A stretch of DNA of 64,000 nt from an uncultured Blautia sp. (GTDB lineage: Bacteria > Bacillota > Clostridia > Lachnospirales > Lachnospiraceae): positions 1-64,000 of the forward strand of contig NZ_CAKRNY010000005.1 in the NCBI RefSeq assembly GCF_934371575.1, in the 5' to 3' direction. The notes under the pieces are model-generated. The model was not told the DNA's origin. It searched no databases and saw only the letters and a program-made list of their open reading frames with translations. Positions 34,827 through 44,900 of the stretch are shown piece by piece. A program made the translations under genes and the position numbers. How positions within the stretch are numbered: the stretch's first letter is position 1; each line of letters begins with the position of its first letter.

Positions 34827-36509
34827 GTGATAGATATCTCTAATCTGGACAGCCGCATATTTGATGCCCTGTCTCAGACTTCAGATAATATGTATATTTA
34901 TATAGCAGACCTGGAACGTGATTTTTCCAGATGGTCCAAGCCAAGCGTGGATTACTTTAATCTGCCTGGAGAATTTATAGAGGATACAGCGAAAGAATGG
35001 GTGCAGCATATTCATCCCCAGGATCAGCATATTTTTCTGGAGGATATTGGCCGCATTTTTGAAGGGAAAAGCAATCGGCATAACTGTGAATACCGGGCTT
35101 TAAATAAATACGGGAAATACGTATGGGTAAGGTGCCAGGGAATTGTGGAACGAAAAGAAGACGGAGGTCTTGGACTTTTTGTGGGCACTATGATGAATCT
35201 TGGTGTAAATGCCAAATTTGATCAGCCCACAGGTCTGTATACATTTTATGAACTGAAGAAGCAGCTTCCGGTATTTATCAATCAGGGAATGGAGGGAGCC
35301 ATTCTTTTGTTTGATGTGGATAGGCTTCAGAGAATCAATGATATTCTTGGATATAGGGTTGGCGATGAGGTGCTTCAGCGACTTGGTCAGAAATGTCGGG
35401 AACTTGCCGGTGCCACTTTTTATCGTGGACCAGGGGGCAAGTTTTATTGTATTGTGGCAGAGAAATTTCAGAAGACTGTTAAGTGGATATATCAGCAGGT
35501 ACAGAGATTTTCAATGGAAGTTCCCAAGGAATTGAATCTGGAGATTCAGTTGACAATTTCCTGTGGCGTCGCGTATTTTCCACAGGACGCAGGAGATTTT
35601 GAAACCCTGCATGCAAATGTAGAGTATGCTCTCGAGCAGGCGAAGAAGTCTGGCCGTGGAAGTATTGCCCAGTTTTCCGGTCAGATGCACAGGAAGACTG
35701 TGGAACAGTTTCGGCTTCAGGAGGTTCTTCGCGAGTCAGTTGCCAATAACTGTCGTGGATTTGCCTTGGTGTATCAGCCCTTGATTAATGGAAAGACACA
35801 GGATGTGTATGGTGCAGAGACCCTGATGCGTTTTTATCTGCCTGATGGGACGATGGTTTCTCCGTTGGAATTTATTCCCATTCTGGAAGAGGATGGAACT
35901 ATCCGGCAGGTGGGGGAGTGGCTCTTGGTTGAAGCACTTGCGCAGGCTGCATTGTGGAGGGAAAAGAATCCGGAATTCGTGATTTCTGTAAATGTTTCCT
36001 ATATTCAGATTTTGCAGGAAGGGTTCAGAGAAATGGTAACCCGGATCGTAGAACAGTCCAATATGCCTGCGAAGCAGCTGATCCTGGAGCTTACAGAAAG
36101 CTGCAAGGTGTCTGATCCAAACGGACTTCAGGATGATTTTGAATATTTTAAAAATATGGGAATCAATATGGCATTGGATGATTTTGGCACGGAGTATTCA
36201 TCCATTGCATTACTTCGCAAGCTGAAGCCGCAGTGGATCAAGATTGATCATACCTTTGTCCGCTCTATCCAGGATGATGAAATGGATCAGGCCATTTTGG
36301 AATATATTATGAACCTGAGCAAGCAGACCAGCATTAAGGTATGTGTGGAAGGCGTGGAGAATGCGGAAATCCTTTCCGTTGTCCAGACTTATGCGCCGGA
36401 ACTGCTTCAGGGTTATTATTATTCCAAGCCATGCCCAGCGGAAGAATTTACCAGAAAGTATTTTGCAGGAAATAATAAAAAGAGCAGCGATGTCTGTCAG
36501 GAAAAATAA
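34827..36509 (+). CDS. PAS-GGDEF(degenerate)-EAL cyclic-di-GMP phosphodiesterase
   Basis: A 560-residue cytosolic signalling protein. A PAS domain (about 15-125, with WVQHIHPQD and YRALNKYGKYVWVRC) is followed by a GGDEF domain (about 130-285) whose active-site loop reads GGKFY at 203-207, lacking the catalytic acidic residues. The EAL domain (about 300-550) has E331-T-L for EAL, SVNVSYIQIL, LELTESCK, the DDFGTEYSS metal site, KIDHTFVRS and EGVEN, so it should degrade c-di-GMP. The GGDEF domain probably acts as a GTP or partner sensor. The start is GTG at 34827; the nearest good ATG is 22 codons downstream. Confidence 0.9.
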   Translation: MIDISNLDSRIFDALSQTSDNMYIYIADLERDFSRWSKPSVDYFNLPGEFIEDTAKEWVQHIHPQDQHIFLEDIGRIFEGKSNRHNCEYRALNKYGKYVWVRCQGIVERKEDGGLGLFVGTMMNLGVNAKFDQPTGLYTFYELKKQLPVFINQGMEGAILLFDVDRLQRINDILGYRVGDEVLQRLGQKCRELAGATFYRGPGGKFYCIVAEKFQKTVKWIYQQVQRFSMEVPKELNLEIQLTISCGVAYFPQDAGDFETLHANVEYALEQAKKSGRGSIAQFSGQMHRKTVEQFRLQEVLRESVANNCRGFALVYQPLINGKTQDVYGAETLMRFYLPDGTMVSPLEFIPILEEDGTIRQVGEWLLVEALAQAALWREKNPEFVISVNVSYIQILQEGFREMVTRIVEQSNMPAKQLILELTESCKVSDPNGLQDDFEYFKNMGINMALDDFGTEYSSIALLRKLKPQWIKIDHTFVRSIQDDEMDQAILEYIMNLSKQTSIKVCVEGVENAEILSVVQTYAPELLQGYYYSKPCPAEEFTRKYFAGNNKKSSDVCQEK

Positions 36510-36524
36510 AATAAAATGTACGAT

Positions 36525-36556
36525 GAGCCTCATGCTTGATGCATGGGGCTTTTTTC
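36525..36556 (+). terminator. Rho-independent terminator of EAL gene
   Basis: AGCCTCATGC and GCATGGGGCT pair (one G-T pair) around TTGAT and are followed by TTTTT. Confidence 0.88.
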
Positions 36557-36675
36557 GTCTTATATTTCGCAGAATGGTCACATAGTTTTTTAAGTACATT
36601 TTAGGTTCAGTATCTATACTTTAAAGGGATAAGGAACGGGATACACATTTGTTCCGGGAAGGGAGGTAAATTAAA

Positions 36676-37371
36676 ATGGAAGAGAAAGGACATTATCGAC
36701 ATGAACTGAAATATACGATCACATATTGGCAGTACCTGCAGCTTCGAAGCCGTTTCCGCCAGGTGATGAAGATGGATCCACACACGAGAGCAGACGGAAC
36801 ATACTGCATCCGGAGCATTTATTTTGATAATCTTCAGGATAAGGCACTTCTTGAAAAGGTAAATGGCGTTGCAAAAAGAGAAAAATTCCGGATTCGTTAC
36901 TATAATGACAGCTTTGAGAGGATTACTTTGGAAAAGAAGATTAAAGATAACAATCTTTGCATGAAGATAAGCTGCAGACTGTCAGAAGAAGAGTGCAGAA
37001 TGCTTCTTGCAGGTGACTTTGGATGGATGAAATCACATGCTTCTTCTCTGGTTCAGGAGCTTTATGGAAAAATGAAGTATCAGCAGTTGAAGCCAAAAGT
37101 GCTGGTTTCCTACACAAGAGAGCCTTACATTTATACAGCAGGAAATGTGCGGATCACCTTTGACTGGAATGTGCGGACTACCATGTATCAAAGAAAATTT
37201 CTGGAAGAAAAAGTATATGACGTGGAAACCGGATTGCAGTGTCCGGGAGAGATGATCCTGGAAGTAAAGTATGATGCTTTTTTGCCAAGAGTGATACAGG
37301 ATATGATCCAGATGGATGGAGTGAGACAGGAATCTTTTTCCAAGTATGCAGCATGCAGAAATTATGGATAA
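36676..37371 (+). CDS. VTC-domain (polyphosphate polymerase-like) protein
   Basis: A 231-residue protein of the VTC/CYTH-like triphosphate tunnel fold. It opens YRHELKYTITYWQY, continues with IRSIYFDNLQDKALLEKV (about 43-60), EKFRIRYYND, LEKKIKD and VSYTREPYI, and ends EVKYDAFLPRVIQDMI. The regular spacing of Lys, Arg and Glu on beta strands is what lines the tunnel in the eukaryotic VTC4 polyphosphate polymerase. Bacterial members are encoded with DUF4956 and CotH-like genes, exactly as here, but their product is not established. GGGAGG precedes the ATG. It is the first gene of a three-gene operon. Confidence 0.88.
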   Translation: MEEKGHYRHELKYTITYWQYLQLRSRFRQVMKMDPHTRADGTYCIRSIYFDNLQDKALLEKVNGVAKREKFRIRYYNDSFERITLEKKIKDNNLCMKISCRLSEEECRMLLAGDFGWMKSHASSLVQELYGKMKYQQLKPKVLVSYTREPYIYTAGNVRITFDWNVRTTMYQRKFLEEKVYDVETGLQCPGEMILEVKYDAFLPRVIQDMIQMDGVRQESFSKYAACRNYG

Positions 37372-37389
37372 AAAGGGAGTATAACAATT

Positions 37390-38061
37390 ATGACATTTAA
37401 CGATATTTTTAAATCTAGTTTCCTTGAAAATATAACAGAATTCTCGGTGGCCGATACCTTGCTCGCCATGGCAGCAGCTTTGGTCATTGGGATGTTTATT
37501 TTTGTGGTTTATAAGAAAACGTTTAACAGTGTGATGTATTCCACTGGTTTCGCAATGACTCTTGTGGGCATGACAATGGTGACCACACTGGTAATACTGG
37601 CGGTAACCTCAAACGTTGTCTTGTCACTTGGTATGGTTGGTGCTCTTTCCATTGTCCGTTTTCGTGCGGCGATCAAAGAGCCTATGGAGATCGTATACCT
37701 GTTTTGGGCAGTAGCTGCCGGAATTGTGACAGGTGCGGGAATGCTGCCGTTGGCTGTGATCGGCTCTGCCATTATTGGGGTGATCCTTATTCTTTTTGCA
37801 AACAAAAAGGTACATGACAATCCTTACCTTCTGATTCTTACCTGTCTGGATGAGAATGCAGAAAATGCAGCTGTTTCCCTTATGAAAGAGGCTGTGAAAA
37901 AGTATGCAGTGAAATCTAAAACCGTAAATGTGCAGGGAATTGAGTTTACAGCAGAGATCCGAATGAAAGACGGGGAGACCGCTTTTGTGAACCGTCTCAA
38001 CGAGATCTCAGGCGTGGAAAACGCGACTTTAGTAAGCTATAACGGAGAGTATATGTCATGA
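37390..38061 (+). CDS. DUF4956 membrane protein
   Basis: A 223-residue integral membrane protein with four hydrophobic segments in the first 140 residues (about 22-42, 52-75, 80-95 and 108-135) and a soluble C-terminal domain of about 80 residues (VHDNPYLLILTCLDENAENA onwards). The conserved VRFRAAIKEPMEIVYLFWAV segment (about 88-107) identifies DUF4956, which is nearly always next to a VTC-domain gene. A role as membrane partner or transporter for the VTC product is inferred from this linkage only. It begins 18 bases after the VTC gene. Confidence 0.87.
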   Translation: MTFNDIFKSSFLENITEFSVADTLLAMAAALVIGMFIFVVYKKTFNSVMYSTGFAMTLVGMTMVTTLVILAVTSNVVLSLGMVGALSIVRFRAAIKEPMEIVYLFWAVAAGIVTGAGMLPLAVIGSAIIGVILILFANKKVHDNPYLLILTCLDENAENAAVSLMKEAVKKYAVKSKTVNVQGIEFTAEIRMKDGETAFVNRLNEISGVENATLVSYNGEYMS

Positions 38062-38132
38062 AGGGAATTGCTCAGAGATGATCCGGGAAGTGCAGAAAAA
38101 ATCTCAAAATGGTTCTGTGGAGGAATAGACAC

Positions 38133-39791
38133 ATGGTTACAAATAAATACATAACAAAGATCATTTCTGTACTCATGGCACTGGCTGTGATCCTCTGTTT
38201 TGTGGCCTCTTCCTTTTCCGGGCAGCTTCAGGCTGTCTACGGAAACTGTGCGATGACAATGGAATACGAGAGCAAGCTGTTTGATACAGAGCAGATTATG
38301 GATATTGATATTCTCATGGATGAAGACGACTGGAATGACATGCTGGAAAATGCCATTTCGGAGAAGTATTATTCCTGTGATGTGGTGGTGAATGGAAAGA
38401 CTTTTTATTCTGTAGGAATCCGTCCAAAAGGGAATACCAGTCTTTCCTCTATTGCCAGTGATCCGGATACAGATAGGTATAGCTTCAAGCTGGAGTTTGA
38501 TCATTACGTAGAAGGGCAGACCTGTTATGGATTAGATAAGCTGATCCTGAATAATAATTACGCAGATGCTACAAATATGAAGGAAGCCATTGTCTACGAT
38601 ATGTATCAGTATCTGGATGTAGATGCTTCTCTTTATAATTATGCGAAAATTTGTGTAAACGGAGATTACTGGGGCGTATATCTGGCACTGGAAGCTGTGG
38701 AAGACAGTTTTATGCTTCGCAATTACGGCACAGAAAAGGGAAATCTGTATAAGCCGGAGAGCATGGGTGTTGGCGGTGAAAGGAATGCAACAAATGATTT
38801 GCCGGAAAATACGGATAATTCAAATACAGCAGAAAGCGAGAGTTCTGAAAGTAAAATACCGCAGACGGGTGGTCAAGGTGAAGTACCAAAGATGGGAAAT
38901 ATGCCAGACAACGTAGATTTTCCGGGAAATGGAGAAATGCCGGACGGTGTAGATCTTCCAGACTTTAATATGGGTGGCATAGGAGGCGGTGGAGGTGCTG
39001 ATTTGAATTACACAGATGATGACCTTGACAGCTACTCCACCATCTGGGACGGAGAGGTAACGGATTCTGGCAAAAAAGATCATAAGAGGGTAGTGGAAGC
39101 ATTGAAAAATATCAGCGAAGGCACAGAACTGGAGACTTACATGGATGTGGACAACATTCTGAAATATATGGCAGTCCACACCTTCGTAGTAAACGATGAC
39201 AGCCTTTCAGGCACAATGGCCCACAATTATTACCTCTATGAATATAATGGTCAGCTGAATATCCTGCCCTGGGACTATAATCTTTCCTTTGGCGGAATGT
39301 CCATGGGCGGAGGAATGGGCGGTCAGTCCTCTGGAGCCACCTCTATGATAAATGATGCCATTGACACTCCGTTTTCCATTACAAATTTCTTTGATGCGTT
39401 GCTGGAAAATGAGGAATATCTGGCGAGGTACCATGAGTATTTAAATGAACTTGTAGAAAAGTATGTAAATGGCGGAGAATTCCAGAAAACATACGAGAGG
39501 ATCCGCAGTCAGATTGATGGTCTTGTGTCTGATGATCCTACCGCATTTTACAGCTATGAAGAGTATGAGGCTGCAGCACAGATGCTTCTGGAAGTGGTGA
39601 GTCTTCGTGCTGAGAGTGTAAGCGGTCAGCTTGATGGCACGATACCTTCCACAGACGATGGACAGCAGGCAGATTCGTCCAGCCTCATAGATGGATCTGA
39701 TATTGAACTCAGCGTGATGGGAACCATGTCCGGCGGTGGCGGAGCAGAAAATAAAGCATTACAAAAAGCAGAACAGGATGATGTACAATAA
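38133..39791 (+). CDS. CotH kinase family protein, membrane-anchored
   Basis: A 552-residue exported protein. An N-terminal membrane anchor (about 6-30) is followed by the CotH fold: IDILMDEDDWNDMLENA, VGIRPKGNTSLSS, LILNNNYADATNMKEAIVYD, WGVYLALEAVEDSFM, then LPWDYNLSFGG near 385. CotH of Bacillus is a spore-coat protein kinase. Here the core is interrupted by a Gly/Asp/Met-rich insert (about 210-300) and has a Gly-rich tail. The extracellular location and linkage to VTC and DUF4956 argue for a surface role rather than spore coat. GGAGGA precedes ATG 38133; the frame also opens at 38109. Confidence 0.85.
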   Translation: MVTNKYITKIISVLMALAVILCFVASSFSGQLQAVYGNCAMTMEYESKLFDTEQIMDIDILMDEDDWNDMLENAISEKYYSCDVVVNGKTFYSVGIRPKGNTSLSSIASDPDTDRYSFKLEFDHYVEGQTCYGLDKLILNNNYADATNMKEAIVYDMYQYLDVDASLYNYAKICVNGDYWGVYLALEAVEDSFMLRNYGTEKGNLYKPESMGVGGERNATNDLPENTDNSNTAESESSESKIPQTGGQGEVPKMGNMPDNVDFPGNGEMPDGVDLPDFNMGGIGGGGGADLNYTDDDLDSYSTIWDGEVTDSGKKDHKRVVEALKNISEGTELETYMDVDNILKYMAVHTFVVNDDSLSGTMAHNYYLYEYNGQLNILPWDYNLSFGGMSMGGGMGGQSSGATSMINDAIDTPFSITNFFDALLENEEYLARYHEYLNELVEKYVNGGEFQKTYERIRSQIDGLVSDDPTAFYSYEEYEAAAQMLLEVVSLRAESVSGQLDGTIPSTDDGQQADSSSLIDGSDIELSVMGTMSGGGGAENKALQKAEQDDVQ

Positions 39792-39811
39792 GAAAAAACG
39801 GAGTTGAACGC

Positions 39812-39840
39812 TTTACAAGCCATGGTTAATCCGTTATAAT
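39812..39840 (+). promoter_or_regulatory. sigma-A promoter of SH3-repeat gene
   Basis: TTTACA at 39812-39817 and TATAAT at 39835-39840 with a 17-base spacer, about 100 bases upstream of the start codon. Confidence 0.78.
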
Positions 39841-39937
39841 TTTCATATATAAATACGTGAAGAATGTGTTTTTTCAGAAAATTGCATGTTGCTGGTCAGG
39901 GGTGAGCAGTAACAACTATATGAAGGGGGATTTTTCT

Positions 39938-40903
39938 ATGACGAAAATGAAGAAGATTTGTATGTCCATTCTTGCTGCTGCAGCGCTGGCTCTTTCGGTA
40001 CCTGGAACTGCGCAGGAAGCAGAAGCATCCTGTAATACCTATCGTGTAAATGTTGCCACTGGCTATCTGGCGCTTCGGACAGATACAGCCTTTGAGAGCA
40101 GCAATGAGATCGGTGAGCTTTACACAGGTAATCTGGTAGAAGTTATGGATTACACAGGAGCTACAGGTTACTGGTATGTTTATTCTCCCAAGTATGATGC
40201 TTTCGGATATGTAAATAATGACTATCTGGATTCTGTTACCTCCTCCGTATCGTCCTATGATACCATGTGGACTGTAAGCGTATCCACCGGTTATCTGGCT
40301 CTTCGCAATGCACCGGATTACGATGCTTCCAATGAGGTTGGTGAGCTTTATTCCGGAGATACGGTGTGGGTTTCTGACAGCAGTAATGCCCAGTATTGGT
40401 ACGTGTATTCTCCGAAGCTGAACTGCTACGGATATGTAAATCAGGAATATCTGTACCGGGATGAGAGCATGGATTCTGATTCCAGCTATTTTGGTGAGAC
40501 AAGAACAGTAAGCGTATCCAAGGGATATCTGGCCCTTCGTAATATGAAGGCTTATGATGCTTCCAATGAGATTGGTGAGTTATATTCCGGTGATGTGGTA
40601 CAGCTTCTGGAAACCAGTGATCCCAAGTACTGGTATGTATATTCCCCGAAATACGATACCAATGGGTTTGTAAATAAGGATTATCTGGTAGGCGGAACTT
40701 CTTATACAACCATGTCTGTGAAGGTATCGAAGGGATACCTGGCTTTGCGTTCCGCAATGTCCTATGACGAATCCAACGAGATTGGTGAACTGAATACCGG
40801 AGATAATGTGGTAGTGATCGATTCCAGTGGATTGAAATATTGGTATGTGTACGCTCCACGCCTTATGAAATACGGATATGTAGACAATGGATATTTGTAT
40901 TAG
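39938..40903 (+). CDS. Secreted protein with four bacterial SH3 repeats
   Basis: A 321-residue exported protein made almost wholly of repeats. A signal peptide (MKKICMSILAAAALALS..., cleavage near AEA) is followed by four SH3_3-type units of about 60-70 residues, each with GYLALR, SNEIGELY(S/T)G, YWYVYSPK and GYVN(x)xYL. Bacterial SH3 domains typically bind peptidoglycan peptides. There is no catalytic domain, so this may be a wall-binding adaptor or decoy. I start at ATG 39938 (GGGGGA upstream), which puts the signal peptide at the N-terminus; the frame opens 27 codons earlier without one. It has its own promoter. Confidence 0.88.
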   Translation: MTKMKKICMSILAAAALALSVPGTAQEAEASCNTYRVNVATGYLALRTDTAFESSNEIGELYTGNLVEVMDYTGATGYWYVYSPKYDAFGYVNNDYLDSVTSSVSSYDTMWTVSVSTGYLALRNAPDYDASNEVGELYSGDTVWVSDSSNAQYWYVYSPKLNCYGYVNQEYLYRDESMDSDSSYFGETRTVSVSKGYLALRNMKAYDASNEIGELYSGDVVQLLETSDPKYWYVYSPKYDTNGFVNKDYLVGGTSYTTMSVKVSKGYLALRSAMSYDESNEIGELNTGDNVVVIDSSGLKYWYVYAPRLMKYGYVDNGYLY

Positions 40904-40954
40904 GTCAGACAGATAACGCTGTGGCTCAGACTGAAACTGTAGAATTTGAACGCA

Positions 40955-41016
40955 GATAAGCATTCCCCCGCTTCAAGTGCGCGGAGCACTAAGCGGTGGG
41001 TAAGGGGGATGCTTAT
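40955..41016. repeat. Nested stem-loop element, about 60 bp
   Basis: The outer stem ATAAGCATTCCCCC (40956-40969) pairs with GGGGGATGCTTAT (41004-41016) with one bulged T. Inside it CCGCTT (40968-40973) can pair with AAGCGG (40991-40996), and AGTGC (40976-40980) with GCACT (40986-40990) at the tip. The element is GC-rich compared with its surroundings and has no T tract. It could be a dispersed intergenic repeat (REP/MITE-like) or a structured RNA. Confidence 0.75.
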
Positions 41017-41042
41017 GTCCGCTTTACAAGCAGTAAGAAAGT

Positions 41043-41084
41043 GCAGCCCTTGATTTTTTTAAAAGAAAATCAGGGGCTGTTTTC
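41043..41084 (+). terminator. Rho-independent terminator of SH3-repeat gene
   Basis: CAGCCCTTGATTTT pairs with AAAATCAGGGGCTG and is followed by TTTTCC. Confidence 0.8.
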
Positions 41085-41117
41085 CTTATATTTATAGAAA
41101 TTTCACATTTTCCACAA

Positions 41118-41146
41118 TTGAAGAAAAAATAGCGCAATGTTATACT
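41118..41146 (+). promoter_or_regulatory. sigma-A promoter of ABC/FtsX operon
   Basis: TTGAAG at 41118-41123 and TATACT at 41141-41146 with a 17-base spacer, 35 bases before the TTG start of the ATPase gene. Confidence 0.8.
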
Positions 41147-41181
41147 AAAAATAACAGATAGACAAACAGGAGTGTGATACA

Positions 41182-41898
41182 TTGAAGGATACTACAGAAA
41201 ATTACATTCACCTTGAAAAAGTGTCCAAGATTTATGGAACAAAAGAAGTTAAAATAGTTGCAGTAGATGAAATCAGTTTTAATATATCCAAAGGCGAGTT
41301 TGCTGTAATCGTAGGTCCCAGTGGAGCAGGGAAAACTACAGTACTGAATATCCTTGGGGGAATGGATACGGCAACCAGTGGGGAAATCTGGGTAGATGGA
41401 AGAAATATAGCCAAATATAATAACCGTCAGCTTACCAGTTACCGAAGAGATGATATTGGCTTTGTTTTTCAGTTTTATAATCTGGTACCGAATCTGACGG
41501 CTTTGGAAAATGTAGAACTGGCAGGGCAGATTTGTAAGAATCCTATGGATCCTGAAACTGTTCTGGAAGAAGTGGGGCTGAAGAGCCGGCTTGGGAATTT
41601 TCCCGCACAGTTATCAGGTGGGGAACAGCAGAGAGTTTCTATTGCAAGAGCGCTTGCAAAAAATCCGAAGATGCTTCTTTGTGATGAGCCTACAGGAGCT
41701 CTTGATTATCAGACTGGCAAGGCAATCCTGAAGCTTTTGCAGGATATGTGCCGACAGAAGGGAATGACAGTGGTTGTCATTACCCATAATTCAGCGTTGA
41801 CACCTATGGCTGATCGGGTGATCAGAATCAAGAACGGCAAGGTGGCGCAGATGACATTAAATGATCATCCGACTCCGGTAGAAGAAATAGAGTGGTAG
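41182..41898 (+). CDS. ABC transporter ATP-binding protein (MacB/LolD-like)
   Basis: A 238-residue ATPase subunit. Walker A is GPSGAGKTT (about 41-49), the Q loop is FVFQFYNLVPNLTALENV, the signature LSGGEQQRVSIARAL (about 138-152) and Walker B MLLCDEPTGALD (about 158-169). The LVPNLTALENV and EPTGALD details place it with the MacB/LolD/BceA branch that drives FtsX-type permeases. The start is TTG at 41182 with AGGAG eight bases upstream; no in-frame ATG exists near it. The permease gene follows within ten bases. Confidence 0.92.
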   Translation: MKDTTENYIHLEKVSKIYGTKEVKIVAVDEISFNISKGEFAVIVGPSGAGKTTVLNILGGMDTATSGEIWVDGRNIAKYNNRQLTSYRRDDIGFVFQFYNLVPNLTALENVELAGQICKNPMDPETVLEEVGLKSRLGNFPAQLSGGEQQRVSIARALAKNPKMLLCDEPTGALDYQTGKAILKLLQDMCRQKGMTVVVITHNSALTPMADRVIRIKNGKVAQMTLNDHPTPVEEIEW

Positions 41899-41905
41899 GT
41901 GAGTG

Positions 41906-44900
41906 ATGAAAGCACTAAGAAAAGAATTCTGGATGGAGATCCGAAAAAGTAAATCAAGATTTATTTCGATTCTTCTGATCGTGGCTCTTGGAGTGGCTTT
42001 TTTCTCAGGAATCCAGGCTTCGTCACCGGACATGCGATATTCGGGAGACGTTTATTATGATGAATATAAACTGATGGATATCAAAGTTGCCGGCACTATG
42101 GGGCTTACCCAGGAGGATGTAGAGGCAATTGAATCGGTTGACGGTATAGAGTCTGCTGAGGGTGCCTGGTCTGCAGATGTAATGTGTGGAAATGGACAGA
42201 AACAGAAGGTGCTCCATATAGAGTCCATGAATCAGACTGTGAATAATCTGACAGTTTTAGAGGGACGTCTTCCGGAAAAAAGCGGTGAGATTTTTCTGGA
42301 CGGAACCTTTGCTTCTGCAAATGAATATCAGTTGGGAGATGAATTGCTTCTGCGGGAGGGTGAGGATTCTGAATTGCTGGTTACTACAGAATATACTGTA
42401 GTCGGCACAGGAAGAAGTCCTTTATATATTTCTTTTAACAGAGGAAATACCACTCTTGGAACAGGAGAGGTCAATGGGTTTGGGTATGTACTTCCTGAGG
42501 ATTTTGATCAGGAAATCTACACCCAGATCTACGTGACAGTTCATGGGGCAAGAGATCTTACCAGCTATACAGACGGTTATGAGAACCTGATCGGGAAAAT
42601 CAAAAAGCGGGTAGAAGGGATAGAAAATGAGCGTTGTGCCATAAGACTTGCAGATGTAAAAGCCGATGCCCGGGAAGAAATCGAGGATGCCCAGAAGAAA
42701 CTGGACGATGGAAAGAAAGAGGCAGATGAAAAACTGGCTGATGCCAGAGAAGAGCTGGACCAGGGTGAAAAAGACCTGGAAGATGGAAAAAAAGAATATG
42801 AGGATGGAAAAACTCAGCTTGCAGATGCGAAAAAAGAAGTTGCAGATGGAAAAGTGAAGCTTGAGGATGCCAAAAAAGAAATTGCAGATGGTAAAATACA
42901 GCTCGAAGATGCCAAAAGAGAAATTGCAGATGGAAAAGCACAGCTTGCAGATGGAAAAACTCAGCTGGACACAAGTAAAAAACAGCTTGACAGTGCCAGA
43001 AACCAGCTGGATGACGGCTGGAACCAGGTGGAGACTGCTAAGGCACAGCTTGCAGATGGACAGAAGCAGTTGGAGGATGCCAGACAGCAGGTGGCAGATG
43101 GATTTGCAGAAATAGAAGCCAATGAGAAAATTCTGGATGAAAATGCAGCACAGCTTGCAGATGGAAAAGCACAGCTGGAAGCTGGTGAGCAGCAGCTTGC
43201 AGAAGCAAAGCAGACTTTAACAGAGAAGCAGGGGACACTTGACCAGTCTAAGGAGGAAATAACAGCCGGACAGGAACAGATCAATAGTACAAGGAATCAG
43301 CTGAACGAGCAGAAACAACAGATTACAGACGGACTTTCCCAGGTGGAAGCAGGGGAATCCCAGCTGCAGGAAGGAATAAATGCTCTGGAAAGTGCAAAGG
43401 CACAGCTTGTACAGCTGCAGGCACAGCTGGAGTCGGTTCGTGCTTTATACAATGCTTCCCTGGAAAATCCGGATGCATCCCAGGAAGAACAGGAGGAGCT
43501 GGCGGCTCAGGTCAGTGCACTGGAGAGCCAGGAGGCAGCGGTAAATCAGCAAATTGAAGAGAATTCGGTCCAATTGGAAAACAGCCGGCAGCAGCTGGCA
43601 GAAACCAGAAGTCAGTTAGAGGCCGGTCTTGCACAGGTGGAAGGCGGATTTTCCCAGCTTCAGGAGAAAGAGGCAGAATTAAATGCTGCACTGGGACAGA
43701 TCACAGAGGGACAGGCGCAGATTGATGCCGGCTGGACACAGATTAAAGAGCAGGAGAGTGCTCTTGCTACATCAAAAGCCGAGCTGGAAGCTGGCGAGCA
43801 GGAACTCGCTGCAGGGCAGAAAAAACTGAAAAAAGCCAGAAAGAAACTGAAAAAAGCCCAGAAAGAAATTGATTCCAACGCAGGCACCCTTGCAGAGGGG
43901 CAGGCAGAACTGGATGCAAATGTGGCAAAACTAAATGACAGTGAGCAGGAGTATGCTTCCGGACTGGAACAGTATTATTCCGGTGTACAGAAGCTTGCAG
44001 ACAGCGAAGCGAAGCTTGTTTCCGGCGAGCAGGAAATTGCAGACAATGAGAAGAAGCTCCAGGATGGAGAAAAAGAAATCGCAGATAATGAGAAGAAGCT
44101 TCAGGATGGAGAAAAAGAAATCGCAGATAATGAGAAAAAGCTTCAGGATGCAAAAAAGGATCTGAAAAAGGGCGAGGAGGATCTGGCAGACGGCAAAAAG
44201 AAATATGAAGATTCCAAAAAAGAAGCAGAAGAGGAAATCGCTGAAAATCAGAAGAAGCTGGAGGACGCCAGAAAAGATCTGGAAGATCTGGAAGAGCCAA
44301 AATGGATGGTTACTGACAGGGAGAGTCTTCCGGAATATACAGATTATGGTGATAATGCAGACCGTATTCGAAACATAGGACAGGTTTTTCCTGTGATTTT
44401 TTTCCTGGTGGCCGCGCTGATCAGTCTTACAACCATGACGCGAATGGTTGAGGAGCAGCGTACTCAGATTGGTACACTGAAAGCTTTAGGCTACAAAAAA
44501 AGTGCTGTTGCAGGGAAGTATATTTGTTATGCATTTTTGGCAACGATCCTTGGCTGTGTGCTTGGAATGCTTATTGGTGAAAAAATAATTCCCTATGTTA
44601 TCATAACGTCTTATGGAATTATGTACCACAATGTTTCCAATACCTTATCCATTGAGTATCAGATGAGTTTTGCCCTGATCGCTTCCGTTGCTTCTGTAAT
44701 ATGTACGGTTGGAGCTACATTTTTTGCCTGTGGAAAAGAACTGCAGGAAACACCTGCTTCTCTTATGCGTCCTCCGGCACCAAAGGAGGGCAAACGTGTA
44801 CTTCTGGAAAGAATTCCATTTATATGGAAACATTTGAGCTTTTCATGGAAGTCTACGATCCGAAATCTTTTCCGGTATAAGAAACGTCTCGTGATGACTG

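Noticed and set aside
38109..38132. Upstream start of the CotH gene
   Set aside because: The ATG at 38133 has GGAGGA at proper spacing and directly precedes the membrane anchor.
42600..42974. His/Leu/Phe-rich minus-strand frames opposite the FtsX coil
   Set aside because: They mirror the Gln/Glu/Lys heptad repeats of the coil; composition is an artefact.
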